Part shown: in pieces, positions 30,058-41,656 of the stretch | Position numbering within the stretch: position 1 is the stretch's first letter | Layout of the letters: the number at the start of each line of letters is the position of its first letter | Origin: Acinetobacter sedimenti | Lineage (GTDB): Bacteria; Pseudomonadota; Gammaproteobacteria; Pseudomonadales; Moraxellaceae | Assembly: GCF_022601685.1 (NCBI RefSeq) | Contig: NZ_JAKUML010000001.1 | Location: forward strand, 62,001 to 126,000 | DNA: 64,000 bases | Reading direction: 5' to 3' | Notes under the pieces: generated by a model | Told to the model about the DNA's origin: nothing | Database searches by the model: none | What the model saw: the letters and a program-made list of their open reading frames with translations, nothing else | Made by a program: the position numbers and the translations under genes

Positions 30058-32889
30058 ATGAGTCAAAGTCATATTCGCATTCGTGGTGCACGTACCCACA
30101 ACTTGAAAAATGTGTCTTTGGACATTCCACGTGACAAATTTGTCGTCATCACTGGGCTATCAGGTTCAGGAAAATCATCACTTGCGTTTGATACTTTATA
30201 TGCCGAAGGTCAGCGTCGCTATGTCGAATCGCTGTCTGCCTATGCACGTCAGTTTTTATCACAGATGGAAAAGCCTGAAGTCGATGCGATTGAGGGTTTG
30301 AGTCCTGCGATTGCCATTGAGCAAAAATCGACCAGCCATAATCCACGTTCAACGGTCGGTACGATCACGGAAATTTACGATTATCTGCGTTTGCTCTATG
30401 CCCGTGTCGGTACGCCGTATTGTCCTGAACATGACTTGCCGATGGTTGCGCAAACCGTGTCGGAAATGGTCGATGAAATCCGTGCGCTTCCAGAAGATAC
30501 GGCGATTATGCTCCTTGCGCCAGTGGTGCGTGAGCGTAAAGGCGAATACAGCACTTTATTTGAAAAGCTACAAGGGCAAGGCTTTGTCCGTGCCCGTGTC
30601 GATGGCGAAATCATTGATATTGATACACCACCCGAACTCGATAAAAAGAAAAAACACACCATCGAAGTGGTGGTTGATCGCTTCAAAGTCCGTGATGATT
30701 TGGGGAATCGTATCGCTGAATCCATCGAAACGTCTCTACGACTCGGCGGTGATTTGGTGACTTTATCATGGATGAAAGGCGAACATCCTGACCGTATTTT
30801 CTCGGCAAAACATAGTTGTCCGCAGTGTGATCGTGCGGTGGCGGAGCTTGAGCCACGTTTATTCTCATTTAATAATCCCTTTGGTGCATGTCCTGTTTGT
30901 GATGGTTTGGGGACACGAAGCCATTTTAGCCCTGACAAACTCGTGCCAAATAGCGACCTTAGCCTCAGCCAAGGCGCAATTCGAGGTTGGGATCGTCAGC
31001 GTCCGTATTATTTCACCATCGTGCAAAAAGTCGCTGAACACTTCGATATTCCGATGGATCAGCCGTGGCAAGATTTAGACAAAGCACAACAAAAAGTCAT
31101 TCTACAAGGTTCAGGTAAAGAAAAAGTCGATCTGTCTTATGTCGATGAGCGTGGACGTAAGCACAATCGTGTTTCGCCATTTGAAGGCGTGTTGCCGTAC
31201 ATGGAGCGTCGCTACCGTGAAACCGAAAGTAACTACGTGCGAGAGGATTTGGCGCAATATCTGTCCAATGCGGCATGTAGTAGCTGTGAAGGTTCACGAC
31301 TCAATGAAATCTCACGTCATGTCCGAGTGTTAGACAAAACCATTGCCAATATCACGCAAATGTCGATTGGCGAAGCGGAAAATTATTATCAAGGCATCGA
31401 GCTTGAAGGTGCAAAAGGTGAAATCGCCGATAAGATTTTTAAAGAAATTCGAGAGCGTTTGCAATTCCTTGTGAGCGTTGGTCTGAATTATCTCAGCCTT
31501 GCGCGTTCAGCAGAAACTCTATCAGGCGGTGAAGCACAGCGTATTCGTTTGGCATCGCAGATTGGCGCAGGCTTGATGGGTGTAATGTATGTCCTTGATG
31601 AGCCGTCGATTGGACTGCATCAGCGGGATAATGACCGTCTACTACAAACTTTGATACGCCTGCGAGACTTAGGCAATACGGTTTTAGTCGTTGAGCATGA
31701 TGAAGATGCCATTCGTGCCGCTGACCATATCATTGATATTGGACCGGGTGCAGGTGTGCATGGCGGCGAGATCATCGCCGAAGGCACTGCGCAAGATTTG
31801 GCAGATCATAAAGATTCTCTGACTGGACAATATCTTTCAGGAAAATTGAAGATCGCTGTACCAAAAGAACGTAAAACTTCGCCACGTCCAGATGAAACCA
31901 TTCGCCTCACAGGTGCGAGCGGACATAACCTGAAAAATGTCAGCTTAACCTTGCCGACTGGTGTGATGACTTGCGTGACTGGTGTATCAGGTTCAGGAAA
32001 GTCAACTTTAATTAACCGTACTTTATTGCCACTGGCTTTGACGCAACTCAATGGTGCAACTACGCTCACAGCAGAAAAGTTTGAATCCATTGATGGCTTG
32101 CAGTTCTTGGATAAAGTGGTCGATATTGACCAAAGTCCGATTGGACGTACACCACGTTCTAACCCTGCGACTTATACAGGATTATTCACGCCGATTCGTG
32201 AGCTGTTTGCGCAGACGCCTGAAGCACGAGCTCGAGGCTATGCCGCAGGTCGATTCTCTTTCAATGTTAAAGGTGGTCGTTGTGAAGCCTGCGAGGGTGA
32301 TGGCATGATCAAAGTGGCGATGCATTTCTTACCTGATATGTATGTGCCGTGCGATGCCTGTCATGGCAAGCGCTATAACCGTGAAACCTTAGAAGTGCAT
32401 TACAAAGGTAAAAATATTTCTGAAGTGTTGGAAATGACCGTAGAAGATGCTGCACAATTCTTCGATGCGATTCCGACCATTCACCGTCGCTTGGAAACGT
32501 TGAATGATGTGGGTTTAGGCTATATCCGTCTTGGACAAGCGGCGACCACATTGTCAGGTGGTGAAGCACAGCGGGTGAAACTCGCTCGTGAACTTGCCAA
32601 ACGTGATACAGGCAAGACTTTGTATGTGCTTGATGAGCCAACTACAGGGTTACATTTCCATGATATTGCCAAGTTACTCGATATCTTGCATACCTTGCGT
32701 GAGAAAGGGAATACCATTGTGGTGATTGAGCATAATCTTGATGTGGTGAAAACTGCGGACTGGATTATTGATCTTGGTCCAGAAGGCGGTTCAGGTGGTG
32801 GGGAAATTATTGCTGAAGGCACACCAGAGCAAATCGCAAAAGTGAAAAAGTCGCATACAGGTCATTTCTTAAAGCCATTGTTGAAATAG
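30058..32889 (+). CDS. uvrA: UvrA, nucleotide excision repair ATPase
   Basis: Damage-sensing subunit of UvrABC excision repair. 943 aa, normal length. Two ABC ATPase halves: first Walker [21 protein letters not shown], second [16 protein letters not shown]; two signatures [13 protein letters not shown] and [13 protein letters not shown]. Zinc modules include CPQC...CPVCDGLG and CEACEGDG...CDACHG. No SOS box of the CTGT-N8-ACAG type is seen upstream, in line with the absence of classical LexA control in Acinetobacter. Followed by a bidirectional terminator. Confidence 0.98.
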   Translation: MSQSHIRIRGARTHNLKNVSLDIPRDKFVVITGLSGSGKSSLAFDTLYAEGQRRYVESLSAYARQFLSQMEKPEVDAIEGLSPAIAIEQKSTSHNPRSTVGTITEIYDYLRLLYARVGTPYCPEHDLPMVAQTVSEMVDEIRALPEDTAIMLLAPVVRERKGEYSTLFEKLQGQGFVRARVDGEIIDIDTPPELDKKKKHTIEVVVDRFKVRDDLGNRIAESIETSLRLGGDLVTLSWMKGEHPDRIFSAKHSCPQCDRAVAELEPRLFSFNNPFGACPVCDGLGTRSHFSPDKLVPNSDLSLSQGAIRGWDRQRPYYFTIVQKVAEHFDIPMDQPWQDLDKAQQKVILQGSGKEKVDLSYVDERGRKHNRVSPFEGVLPYMERRYRETESNYVREDLAQYLSNAACSSCEGSRLNEISRHVRVLDKTIANITQMSIGEAENYYQGIELEGAKGEIADKIFKEIRERLQFLVSVGLNYLSLARSAETLSGGEAQRIRLASQIGAGLMGVMYVLDEPSIGLHQRDNDRLLQTLIRLRDLGNTVLVVEHDEDAIRAADHIIDIGPGAGVHGGEIIAEGTAQDLADHKDSLTGQYLSGKLKIAVPKERKTSPRPDETIRLTGASGHNLKNVSLTLPTGVMTCVTGVSGSGKSTLINRTLLPLALTQLNGATTLTAEKFESIDGLQFLDKVVDIDQSPIGRTPRSNPATYTGLFTPIRELFAQTPEARARGYAAGRFSFNVKGGRCEACEGDGMIKVAMHFLPDMYVPCDACHGKRYNRETLEVHYKGKNISEVLEMTVEDAAQFFDAIPTIHRRLETLNDVGLGYIRLGQAATTLSGGEAQRVKLARELAKRDTGKTLYVLDEPTTGLHFHDIAKLLDILHTLREKGNTIVVIEHNLDVVKTADWIIDLGPEGGSGGGEIIAEGTPEQIAKVKKSHTGHFLKPLLK

Positions 32890-32912
32890 TTTTTGAGATT
32901 TACTTTGAAAAT

Positions 32913-32947
32913 AAAAAAGCTGAAGTGATTAACGCTTCAGCTTTTTT
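32913..32947. terminator. Bidirectional terminator between uvrA and sstT
   Basis: AAAAAAGCTGAAG (from 32913) and CTTCAGCTTTTTT (to 32947) form a strong stem with A and T flanks on both sides, serving the convergent uvrA and sstT. Confidence 0.88.
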
Positions 32948-32986
32948 AATGAACTTTATTTCTTAAGGTTTTGCTTTTTTAAGGCT

Positions 32987-34183
32987 TTACTTCTTCGGTA
33001 AATCCACCGCAGCGGTAAATAGAATATCCGTCGATGAGTTTAAGGCAGTTTCAGTCGAATCTTGTAGCACACTAATCACCATGCCGATTGCGACGACTTG
33101 CATGGCAGTTTCTGATGAAATCCCAAATAGACCACACGCCACTGGAATCAAAAGTAGCGAACCACCTGCGACACCTGACGCACCACATGCTGTCACCACA
33201 GACACCACAGACAATACCACCATCGTGAAAAAGTCGACTTCAATATTCAAGGTATTCACCGCAGCCAAAGTCAAAATAGTAATGGTCACCGCAGCCCCTG
33301 CCATATTGATGGTTGCACCGAGTGGGATGGACACACTTGCGGTCGATTCAGAGACACCTAGACGCTTTGCCAAGTCTAAATTCACAGGAATATTCGCTGC
33401 CGAGCTACGAGTAAAGAATGCAGTAATACCACTTTCTTCCAAGCACTTAAATACCAACGGATATGGATTCTTTTTCATCACGATAGCTACCAAGATCGGA
33501 TTGATCACCAATGCGACAAAAGCCATCGTCGCTACCAAGACCACGATCAAATGCGCATAATTGGTGAGCGTGTCCAAACCAGCCTGTGCAAATGTCGCCA
33601 CAACCAAACCAAAAATCCCCAGTGGTGCAAAGCTAATCACAATACGAATAATGCTATTCACCCCATCGGAAATATCTGTGAGGACTTGGCGTGTGGTATC
33701 TGACGCATGACGTAGCGCAATACCTAGACCTACTGCCCATGCGAGAATCCCAATAAAATTCGCTTCATGCAATGCCGTCACAGGATTGCTAATAAAGTTG
33801 AGTAATAGGGTTTTGAGGACTTCGGCGATACTGTTTGGTGGTTGTAGTTGTGTTTCAGGGTCGATGGTGAGGATAAGTGTACTTGGAAAAAGATTGCTTG
33901 CGATGACGGCACAGGTGGCAGCGAGTAACATGCCGATGACGTACATGACTAAAATCGGCTTGAGGTTACTTGCCCCTTGACCGACTTTAAAATTGGCAAT
34001 CGACGCAAGGACTAAGATAAAGACTAAAATCGGTGCAACCGACTTCAATGCCTTGATAAATAAGTCGCCCAATATGCTGACATAACTTGCAGACTCAGGT
34101 AAAAAATAGGCCACTAGACCACCCAAGACGATGGCGATCAAAATACGTGAAACTAAGCTTAGACGAGCTAGGGCTGAAAACAT
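32987..34183 (-). CDS. sstT: SstT, sodium/serine-threonine symporter
   Basis: A 398-aa inner-membrane protein of the dicarboxylate/amino acid:cation symporter (DAACS) family. The SstT-type features are the start [45 protein letters not shown] (re-entrant loop 1), [16 protein letters not shown] and [22 protein letters not shown] (re-entrant loop 2), with the terminal [10 protein letters not shown]. Imports serine and threonine with sodium. The shorter length distinguishes it from GltP. Confidence 0.93.
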   Translation of the reverse strand: MFSALARLSLVSRILIAIVLGGLVAYFLPESASYVSILGDLFIKALKSVAPILVFILVLASIANFKVGQGASNLKPILVMYVIGMLLAATCAVIASNLFPSTLILTIDPETQLQPPNSIAEVLKTLLLNFISNPVTALHEANFIGILAWAVGLGIALRHASDTTRQVLTDISDGVNSIIRIVISFAPLGIFGLVVATFAQAGLDTLTNYAHLIVVLVATMAFVALVINPILVAIVMKKNPYPLVFKCLEESGITAFFTRSSAANIPVNLDLAKRLGVSESTASVSIPLGATINMAGAAVTITILTLAAVNTLNIEVDFFTMVVLSVVSVVTACGASGVAGGSLLLIPVACGLFGISSETAMQVVAIGMVISVLQDSTETALNSSTDILFTAAVDLPKK

Positions 34184-34303
34184 AACCGAGCCTTTTGAAC
34201 AATATTTGTTTTGAAAAAATAGAAACCAAGCGGATCATTTTATAACAAAAATTGATAAGACTGTTAATTTTTAGGAATATGTTGTCTTAACACCATGAAA
34301 ATA

Positions 34304-36013
34304 CTAGCTATCTTCGTCCAATCTTTGTTTAATGTATTTCACATTGAGCTGCATTATTTCTGATTCTTGCGCTTTGCGATCAAGTGCCTGATAGATTAAT
34401 TCTTTAATTTGTGGATTGAGCTCAGGTTTGATTTTTTGCTTTAATATTTTCCCGATGATACGAAGTTTATTTGTATCTTTAAATCGCTCATTTTGGTCTA
34501 TTTCTTCAAACAATAGCTGAAACCAATCATTCAAAGTTGCTTTTTCTAAGACCAAACCATCGGTTTCTGAGTTCCAACCACCTCTCAATACATAAGAGTC
34601 GATTACATCAATTAGCGGTGGCAACCCTAAATAAGGATTGAGAGATTCTTTAATACGAATGTAGCGATAAAATGGATTTTTAGCTTCAAAACCATAGTGG
34701 AAGGTTTCGTCTGCGAAAGCTTTACCTTTTTCAGTTATGGATTGATCAATCCAAATTTTTACACTTTTATTTAACAATCGTGCTAAATCTTTTCTCTTAA
34801 AAGTGGAAAGGATTTTACTACAAAAATGAAGGGTATTTAAATTTTCAAAACCTATAGAATTTATTGAACAATCATACAGCTTTTTACAAAAGTCATGTTG
34901 GGTATTCATGTTTTGACATGTGCGCTGTAGTTCTATAAGTTCTGCTCTAACCTTTACTTGATTTTCAGTAATTGCGCTCGATTGTGCTAATTCAATTAAT
35001 GTAGACTCATTTAAGGGAGCGCTCTGTGTAAACCATTTTCTGAACTCTTCAAACCATAAGTCATGTACAGTGAATTTAGATGAAATTACTCCAAGCTTTT
35101 GGTAAAGGGGAGAAATACCTGTTCCGACATCTTCATCAGACACTTCAATCCATTTTTCTCTTGTAAAATCATGCCATTGAATATTAAGATCTTTTCCAAA
35201 GTCTTCAATTAAATAGCCCTGTAAAACTCTCACTAAAATCATTTTTTTAGACGTAAAAGTGGCAGGCAAAGGAAGTTTCTCTAAAAACTGTCGATAAAGC
35301 TTGAGCACTTTTTGAAAAAATCGGAAATTATGAATATCAAGAGCATTGCTGAACTTTACAAGTAACTCGATAAGCTCTTGATCCAAATCTTTTGCTTTGT
35401 CACGAAGTAAAGGCTCTACAGTAGTGATTTTTATTGTTTCATCAACGAGTTTTTCCTTATATTCAGCATAGCTATTTTTATTTTCTTCATTGGTTTTGGA
35501 TTCATCTAAAATCAAAACCACTTGGCAGTTGCGTTCTTGCTTTAGGAAATTTGCGAGCCCCATCACATCTTTGATATTCATTTTATCTGACATGCGCTCA
35601 AAGTCATCAAAGCAGATGATTGCGTCTTTGACTTGATTAAACATCAGATTGTCAATGAGTTTGACGGGCGCACTAATACCATATTGTGTAATTCGACTGT
35701 CTTTGAATATTGCAGGTAAACCTTTTAGCCACTTTGGGACGTCTACAGATAAATGGTGATTCTCAATATTGCTGTAAATTTGAGTTTTAAGATCGGTAAG
35801 CGATTCAATGCCGAATAATGAGATATAGGCATACTTTTTTGTTGAAATATTTGATTGAGCATCACCTAGTCTTTCTTTTGTTCTTTGGCTTTCTAAAAAT
35901 TGCTCCCATGTAAATGTTTTACCAATACCCCATTGACCAGTAATCGCAATCGCTAAACCATTATTAGCATTGGCATTAAAAATATCTTCTAAGCGTTTTT
36001 GAGGACTAATCAC
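34304..36013 (-). CDS. Stand-alone KAP-type P-loop NTPase, possible defence protein
   Basis: 569 aa. Walker A GQWGIGKT (26-33), Walker B AIICFDDFER (131-140), and a sensor-1-like strand QVVLILDESK (164-173), followed by EYKEKLVDETIKI, an arrangement typical of KAP and related STAND/AAA+ NTPases. The membrane helices that many KAP proteins insert between the Walker motifs are absent. The C-terminal 350 residues are helical with no recognisable domain. GTG start at 36013 with GAGAG upstream. Clearly AT-rich, between sstT and ilvD, without mobility genes. KAP NTPases recur in phage defence, but here the role is only an inference. Confidence 0.75.
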   Translation of the reverse strand: MISPQKRLEDIFNANANNGLAIAITGQWGIGKTFTWEQFLESQRTKERLGDAQSNISTKKYAYISLFGIESLTDLKTQIYSNIENHHLSVDVPKWLKGLPAIFKDSRITQYGISAPVKLIDNLMFNQVKDAIICFDDFERMSDKMNIKDVMGLANFLKQERNCQVVLILDESKTNEENKNSYAEYKEKLVDETIKITTVEPLLRDKAKDLDQELIELLVKFSNALDIHNFRFFQKVLKLYRQFLEKLPLPATFTSKKMILVRVLQGYLIEDFGKDLNIQWHDFTREKWIEVSDEDVGTGISPLYQKLGVISSKFTVHDLWFEEFRKWFTQSAPLNESTLIELAQSSAITENQVKVRAELIELQRTCQNMNTQHDFCKKLYDCSINSIGFENLNTLHFCSKILSTFKRKDLARLLNKSVKIWIDQSITEKGKAFADETFHYGFEAKNPFYRYIRIKESLNPYLGLPPLIDVIDSYVLRGGWNSETDGLVLEKATLNDWFQLLFEEIDQNERFKDTNKLRIIGKILKQKIKPELNPQIKELIYQALDRKAQESEIMQLNVKYIKQRLDEDS

Positions 36014-36228
36014 AGTTACTCTCGGTATATGCGGACATTACATTCATTGAATCTACAATTAAATCTACTATGTAAGCAACGATCTTGTTGAATGGATTTC
36101 CCTATCACCACTCGAATTGTAGTATTATTATTGGATAGATCAGCTGATTGAATGATCAGCACACAATGCAAGTTTTGCCAGAGGGAATCTCAGGTTTCAC
36201 TCAAGCATCTAATTTTTTGGAAGTACAC

Positions 36229-38058
36229 ATGCCTGATTATCGTTCGAAAACATCAACACATGGTCGTAATATGGCTGGTGCACGTGGCTTATGGCGTGCA
36301 ACAGGAATGAAAGATGAAGACTTTGGTAAGCCGATTATTGCCGTGGTCAACTCATTTACCCAATTCGTTCCGGGTCACGTCCATCTCAAAGATTTAGGTC
36401 AGTTGGTGGCTCGTGAGATCGAAGCATCAGGCGGTGTAGCCAAAGAGTTTAATACCATTGCTGTCGATGACGGTATTGCGATGGGACATGACGGGATGCT
36501 GTATTCACTGCCATCTCGTGATTTGATTGCGGATTCGGTCGAGTATATGGTCAATGCGCACTGTGCCGATGCGATGGTGTGTATCTCAAACTGTGACAAA
36601 ATCACACCGGGAATGCTCATGGCGGCAATGCGTCTGAACATTCCAGTAGTATTTGTGTCAGGCGGTCCGATGGAAGCAGGTAAGGTCAAATTCCGTGGTG
36701 ATGAAAAAGCCATTGACCTTGTTGATGCGATGGTTGTTGCCGCAGATGAAAATTATACTGATGAAGAAGTTGAAGCGTTTGAACGCTCTGCATGTCCAAC
36801 CTGTGGTTCTTGCTCAGGGATGTTTACTGCTAACTCAATGAACTGTTTGACGGAAGCACTTGGTTTATCACTTCCGGGCAATGGTTCGATCGTGGCAACC
36901 CATGCCAACCGTAAAAAATTATTCTTAAAAGCAGGGCAGTTGGTTGTTGATTTGTGCCGTCGCCATTATGAACAAAATGATTACAGCATTTTGCCACGTT
37001 CTATTGCCACAAAAGCCGCTTTTGAAAATGCGATGACACTCGATATTGCCATGGGTGGTTCGACCAATACCGTATTGCACTTATTAGCCGCAGCACATGA
37101 AGCAGAAGTTGACTTTAGTATGGATGACATTGATGTGTTATCTCGTAAAGTGCCTGTGCTGTCAAAAGTTGCACCTGCGAAGTCTGACGTGCATATGGAA
37201 GATGTGCACCGTGCGGGTGGGATCATGTCGATTCTCGGCGAACTTGATCGTGCAGGATTGCTTGATACCTCGGTCAGCACTGTGCATGAAAAAACCATGA
37301 AAGATGCTCTCGATAAGTGGGACATTATCCGTACTGAAGATCCTACAGTATATGAATTTTTCCGTTCGTCACCGGGTGGTATCCCAACGCAAGTGGCGTT
37401 CTCACAAGATCGTTATTATTCAACTTTGGACGGCGACCGTGAAAAAGGCGTGATTCGTAATGCAGAGCATGCGTTCTCTAAAGATGGTGGTTTGGCGGTA
37501 CTTTACGGCAATATCGCACTAGATGGTTGTATCGTGAAAACCGCAGGTGTTGACGAATCAATTCTGAAATTTAACGGTACAGCACGTGTCTTTGAAAGTC
37601 AGGATTCAGCGGTTGAAGCCATTCTCGGTGGCAAGATCGTTGCAGGTGATGTCGTAGTGATTCGCTACGAAGGTCCTCGTGGCGGACCAGGTATGCAAGA
37701 GATGTTGTATCCAACCAGTTACTTGAAGTCGAAAGGCTTGGGTAAAGACTGCGCGCTGATCACTGACGGTCGTTTCTCAGGTGGTTCGTCTGGTCTATCT
37801 ATCGGTCACGTTTCACCAGAAGCTGCTGAAGGCGGTGCGATTGGTTTGGTTGAAGATGGCGATACTATTCAGATAGATATTCCAAATCGTACCATTCATC
37901 TTGATATTGATGATGCAACGATGGCGCATCGTCGTCATATCCAAGAGGATAAAGGTTGGCATCCAGTCGAAGAGCGTAAGCGTAAAGTGTCTAAGTCTTT
38001 GAAGATTTATGCGAAGCATTCGACCAGTGCGGCAAAAGGTGCGGTACGCATCCTGTAA
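36229..38058 (+). CDS. ilvD: Dihydroxy-acid dehydratase
   Basis: Iron-sulfur enzyme of branched-chain amino acid synthesis; dehydrates dihydroxyisovalerate and dihydroxymethylvalerate to the 2-oxo acids. 609 aa. Cluster and Mg ligands sit in [11 protein letters not shown] and [18 protein letters not shown]. The start at 36229 ([20 protein letters not shown]) has GGAAG eight bases upstream and matches the family; the ORF extends to 36148. Functionally linked to avtA elsewhere in the window. Confidence 0.97.
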   Translation: MPDYRSKTSTHGRNMAGARGLWRATGMKDEDFGKPIIAVVNSFTQFVPGHVHLKDLGQLVAREIEASGGVAKEFNTIAVDDGIAMGHDGMLYSLPSRDLIADSVEYMVNAHCADAMVCISNCDKITPGMLMAAMRLNIPVVFVSGGPMEAGKVKFRGDEKAIDLVDAMVVAADENYTDEEVEAFERSACPTCGSCSGMFTANSMNCLTEALGLSLPGNGSIVATHANRKKLFLKAGQLVVDLCRRHYEQNDYSILPRSIATKAAFENAMTLDIAMGGSTNTVLHLLAAAHEAEVDFSMDDIDVLSRKVPVLSKVAPAKSDVHMEDVHRAGGIMSILGELDRAGLLDTSVSTVHEKTMKDALDKWDIIRTEDPTVYEFFRSSPGGIPTQVAFSQDRYYSTLDGDREKGVIRNAEHAFSKDGGLAVLYGNIALDGCIVKTAGVDESILKFNGTARVFESQDSAVEAILGGKIVAGDVVVIRYEGPRGGPGMQEMLYPTSYLKSKGLGKDCALITDGRFSGGSSGLSIGHVSPEAAEGGAIGLVEDGDTIQIDIPNRTIHLDIDDATMAHRRHIQEDKGWHPVEERKRKVSKSLKIYAKHSTSAAKGAVRIL

Positions 38059-38075
38059 ACTGTTCTTGATCACTG

Positions 38076-38109
38076 AAAATGCACATTGCTTAGGCGGTGT
38101 GCATTTTTT
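38076..38109 (+). terminator. Terminator of ilvD
   Basis: AAAATGCACA (38077-38085 region) and TGTGCATTTT form the stem with a T run up to 38109. Confidence 0.8.
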
Positions 38110-38320
38110 GCTTTTGAAGCTTTCATTCTCTTGCAAAGAATTTCAGCAATGACGTGACTTATAACGCTTACACTGGCAAAATTTGACATTAAATACAATT
38201 GATACAAATTTTGGCTTGGGATGCGTCCCAAAACCATGAATAATTGTCTGAATTACATGTGTTATTTTAAATTTATTTTTAAGATAATTGTTTAGCTAAT
38301 AAAACCAATCGTTGTGTTCC

Positions 38321-39256
38321 ATGTCCCATATTTCTGTGTTGTTAAATGAAACTGTTGATGCTGTATTAGGTGAGAAACAGTCTGGAATTTTTGTTGATGC
38401 GACTTTTGGTCGTGGGGGGCATACACGTCAGCTTTTAAGTCAGCTTGATGCCGATGCCAAAGTCTATGCCTTTGATAAAGACCCTCAAGCCTTAGCAGAA
38501 GCACAGAAACTCGCCGAAGAAGATGCACGCTTTCAGATTATCCATGCCAGTTTTGCCGATCTTAAAGATGCGCTTGCTGAATTGGGTGTGACTGCTGTAG
38601 ATGGCATCATGGCTGATCTCGGTGTGTCGTCGCCACAGCTTGATCAAGCTGAGCGTGGTTTTAGTTTTATGCACAATGGTCCTCTCGATATGCGAATGGA
38701 CAACTCGCAAGGACTCACCGCAGGGCAGTGGTTACTGGAAGTCGATGAAACCGAGCTTGCCAATATTATTTTTAAATATGGTGAGGAGCGTTATAGCCGA
38801 CGCATTGCCAAAGCGATTAAAAATGCAGGACAGATCGACACCACGGCGCAACTGGCTGAAATCGTCAAAGTCGCTCATCCAAAATGGGAAAAGCATAAAC
38901 ACGCAGCGACACGGACATTCCAAGCGATTCGGATTTTTATCAATCGTGAACTCGATGATGTGGAGCAGTTTTTACCGCAAGCAGTGGAATTATTAAAACC
39001 CAATGGACGGATGGCGGTGATTAGTTTTCATTCTTTGGAAGATCGTTTGATTAAACAATTTATCCAAAAAGAATCGACTTTACCCGAACAGGATTGGGGT
39101 GCGGTACTTTCGCAAACAGCGCAAAAAGACACACGACGCTTAAAGAAAATTGCACGTATTGCACCAAGTACAGCGGAAGTCAAAGAAAATCCACGTTCAC
39201 GTAGTGCATGGCTTCGAGTGGCAGCACGTGTGGAGATGCGTGAGGAGCAAGTATAA
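38321..39256 (+). CDS. rsmH: RsmH, 16S rRNA (cytosine-1402 N4)-methyltransferase
   Basis: Methylates C1402 in the ribosomal P site (formerly mraW). 311 aa with the SAM motif VDATFGRGGHTRQLL and ADLGVSSPQLDQAERGFSF. ATG at 38321. First gene of the dcw cluster here; mraZ, which usually precedes it, is absent from the 260 bases after ilvD. Its stop codon is directly followed by the ftsL ATG. Confidence 0.96.
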   Translation: MSHISVLLNETVDAVLGEKQSGIFVDATFGRGGHTRQLLSQLDADAKVYAFDKDPQALAEAQKLAEEDARFQIIHASFADLKDALAELGVTAVDGIMADLGVSSPQLDQAERGFSFMHNGPLDMRMDNSQGLTAGQWLLEVDETELANIIFKYGEERYSRRIAKAIKNAGQIDTTAQLAEIVKVAHPKWEKHKHAATRTFQAIRIFINRELDDVEQFLPQAVELLKPNGRMAVISFHSLEDRLIKQFIQKESTLPEQDWGAVLSQTAQKDTRRLKKIARIAPSTAEVKENPRSRSAWLRVAARVEMREEQV

Positions 39257-39718
39257 ATGGCTACAATACAACCACAGCGTAAACAACAAAACAAACAACA
39301 GATCAAGCCGAATCAATCTGCTGAAAACTATGGTAAAACCTCTGCGAGTAAACTGCTGAATGCAGAGTTTTTACAAGAAAAATCCATGCTGAAAAATATT
39401 GCCATTATTTTTGTATTACTCGTTGCAGTGATGGGTAGTGCCTTTATGGTGGTGCATCAGGTATTTAAATATCGTTATGATTATCGTGGCTTTACCAAAC
39501 TGATGCAGGAAAAGGATAATCTTAATGCAGAGTGGGGGCGTTTGCTGATCGAGCAACAGACCTTTGGTGCAACGGCGCAGATTGGTAGCCGAGCCGTGAC
39601 ACAGCTTCGTATGTTTTCACCGCCTGCATCGCAAACTGTGGTGATCGCAGGGAATCAATTGGCAACAGAGAAAATTGCGCTAGGCGAATCGCAACTTGGT
39701 CAGGGAAATGTGCCATGA
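39257..39718 (+). CDS. ftsL: FtsL, cell division protein
   Basis: Bitopic membrane protein that, with FtsB and FtsQ, activates septal peptidoglycan synthesis. 153 aa: a Gln/Lys-rich cytoplasmic part (1-45), one membrane helix (IAIIFVLLVAVMGSAFMVVH, about 48-67) and a periplasmic coiled coil with LMQEKDNLNAEWGRLLIEQQTF, the FtsL signature. Starts immediately after the rsmH stop (TAAATG). Confidence 0.9.
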   Translation: MATIQPQRKQQNKQQIKPNQSAENYGKTSASKLLNAEFLQEKSMLKNIAIIFVLLVAVMGSAFMVVHQVFKYRYDYRGFTKLMQEKDNLNAEWGRLLIEQQTFGATAQIGSRAVTQLRMFSPPASQTVVIAGNQLATEKIALGESQLGQGNVP

Positions 39719-39858
39719 ACGACTTCAAGACTGATGCAAAATTGATGCAAAATTTTAAATAGGGTTGGAATTCACTGACACGACTTAAATGAATTGGATG
39801 AATTCAATTCTGCACAGTATTTCAAGTAAACTAAGCAAGATTGGGAAAATAAGGCAAC

Positions 39859-41643
39859 ATGGCGTTGAAATCACAAAAAGGCAAAAATAAACGAAAGGCG
39901 GTGGTCGCCAAGCCAACTCTTGCTCAAGATATGTGGCGTTTTCGTCTGCTGTGGATCGCTGTATTTGCCGCCTTTGTCTTGTTGGTTTGTCGTGCTTTTT
40001 GGGTGCAAATCATCGAAAGTAAGTTCTTGCAAGAACGTGCTGATGCCAAGATTCTCTATACCGAAAAAGTCCAAGCGATGCGTGGTGTGATCAATGATCG
40101 TAATGGTGTGCCACTGGCGATTAGTACACCAGTGATGACTTTGGTGATCGACCCAACAGACTATTATCAAGCACAAAAGCTGAATCAGGAAAATATTGCC
40201 GAAGGCAAAAAGCCAAGCCAGAAAAATTTCGACTTAGATGCGATTGCCAAAGCCGCTGGTGTGGATGCAAGTAAGCTGAAAAGTGATGTAAAACGTCGTG
40301 AGCGTACACGTTACGTCGTGATCAAACGTCAAGTGCCACCTGCCAAAGCGCAAGCCATTTTGGATCAAAACTTCCAAGGGGTGTACACCGAAAAAACCTA
40401 CAAACGCTACTATCCTCAACCACAGCCGAATGCACAAATCATTGGTGTGACCAATAGTAATGGTCTAGGCATCGAAGGCTTGGAGATGCAACTGAATAAG
40501 CGTCTTGCAGGTGTCAATGGTGAACAGCGAATTTTGCGTGATCGTCGGGGTAATCGCCTGAAAGTTGAAGAAGTGTTGACTCAAGGGCAAGCAGGGGAAA
40601 ATATTCAGCTCAGTATTGATTCACGACTACAGTACATTATGTACCGTGAACTCACCGCTGCGGGTGTGGCGAACAATGCACGTTCTGCAACGGCGATTGC
40701 TGTCGATGTCAAAACAGGTGAAATCTTGGCGATGAGCAGTTGGCCATCGTACAACCCGAATAATCCCAAAAGCTTTACCAATAAAGATGCCATGCGTAAC
40801 CGTGGTGCGATCGACTCGTTCGAACCGGGTTCGACTATGAAGCCATTGACGGTGATGATGGCATTAGAAACAGGCAAATATAAAGCGGAAACGGTGATCA
40901 ATACCTCACCAGGTTATATGCGTGTGGGAAATCATACCATTCGAGATACACATAACTACGGTGCACTCAATCTTGGCGGAATAGTGATCAAATCCTCTAA
41001 CGTCGGTGTATCAAAGATCGCTTTGTCTTTACCCTATGAAACTTTACCGCTGTTTTATCAGCGTCTTGGTTTTGGGCAAAAGTCCGCAGTGAAGTTCCCT
41101 GGTGAAAGTGCAGGTTTGATCTTGCCACGCAGTAAGTGGAATGTATCGGAAGTTGCTACTATGTCTTATGGTTATGGTCTAAATGCGACGGTATTACAGC
41201 TTGCACAGTCTTATGCGATGATTGCCAATCATGGACAAAAAGTGCCTTTGACTTTATTTAAAGTAACTGAGCCACCAAAAGCCGAGCAAATGGTTAAACC
41301 TGAAATTGCCGATACGGTATTACAAATGCTTGAAGGTGTAACCCAACCTGGTGGGACAGCACGACAGGCGGTGATTCCTGGCTATCGGGTTGGTGGTAAA
41401 ACAGGTACAGCGCATAAACTGCGTGCCGACCGCAAAGGCTATTCGCAAAACGAATATCGTGCGCTATTTGCAGGGGTTGCACCGATCAGTAATCCACGCA
41501 TTGCGATGGTGGTCGTGGTGGAAAATCCTCAAGGCAAATATTACGGTGGTCTAGTTGCAGCACCTGTGTTTGCCAAGATCATGCAAGAGTCATTGCGTTT
41601 GCTCAATGTACCTCTAGATCGTCCGCTTGAAACTGCATCCTAA
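39859..41643 (+). CDS. ftsI: FtsI (PBP3), septal peptidoglycan transpeptidase
   Basis: Cross-links septal peptidoglycan; partner of FtsW and beta-lactam target. 594 aa: N-terminal membrane helix (FRLLWIAVFAAFVLLVCRAF), pedestal domain, transpeptidase with S325TMK, S379SN and K514TGT. 140 bases separate it from ftsL, so a promoter of its own is possible. The murE ribosome site abuts its stop codon. Confidence 0.96.
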   Translation: MALKSQKGKNKRKAVVAKPTLAQDMWRFRLLWIAVFAAFVLLVCRAFWVQIIESKFLQERADAKILYTEKVQAMRGVINDRNGVPLAISTPVMTLVIDPTDYYQAQKLNQENIAEGKKPSQKNFDLDAIAKAAGVDASKLKSDVKRRERTRYVVIKRQVPPAKAQAILDQNFQGVYTEKTYKRYYPQPQPNAQIIGVTNSNGLGIEGLEMQLNKRLAGVNGEQRILRDRRGNRLKVEEVLTQGQAGENIQLSIDSRLQYIMYRELTAAGVANNARSATAIAVDVKTGEILAMSSWPSYNPNNPKSFTNKDAMRNRGAIDSFEPGSTMKPLTVMMALETGKYKAETVINTSPGYMRVGNHTIRDTHNYGALNLGGIVIKSSNVGVSKIALSLPYETLPLFYQRLGFGQKSAVKFPGESAGLILPRSKWNVSEVATMSYGYGLNATVLQLAQSYAMIANHGQKVPLTLFKVTEPPKAEQMVKPEIADTVLQMLEGVTQPGGTARQAVIPGYRVGGKTGTAHKLRADRKGYSQNEYRALFAGVAPISNPRIAMVVVVENPQGKYYGGLVAAPVFAKIMQESLRLLNVPLDRPLETAS

Positions 41644-41656
41644 GGAGCGTCGAACG

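Noticed and set aside
30396..30938. 180-codon ORF opposite uvrA
   Set aside because: Antisense shadow of uvrA; rich in Ser and Arg as expected from reverse reading of its codons.
33081..33560. 159-codon ORF opposite sstT
   Set aside because: Antisense shadow of a conserved membrane protein gene; Thr/Ala-rich pattern is the complement of sstT codons.
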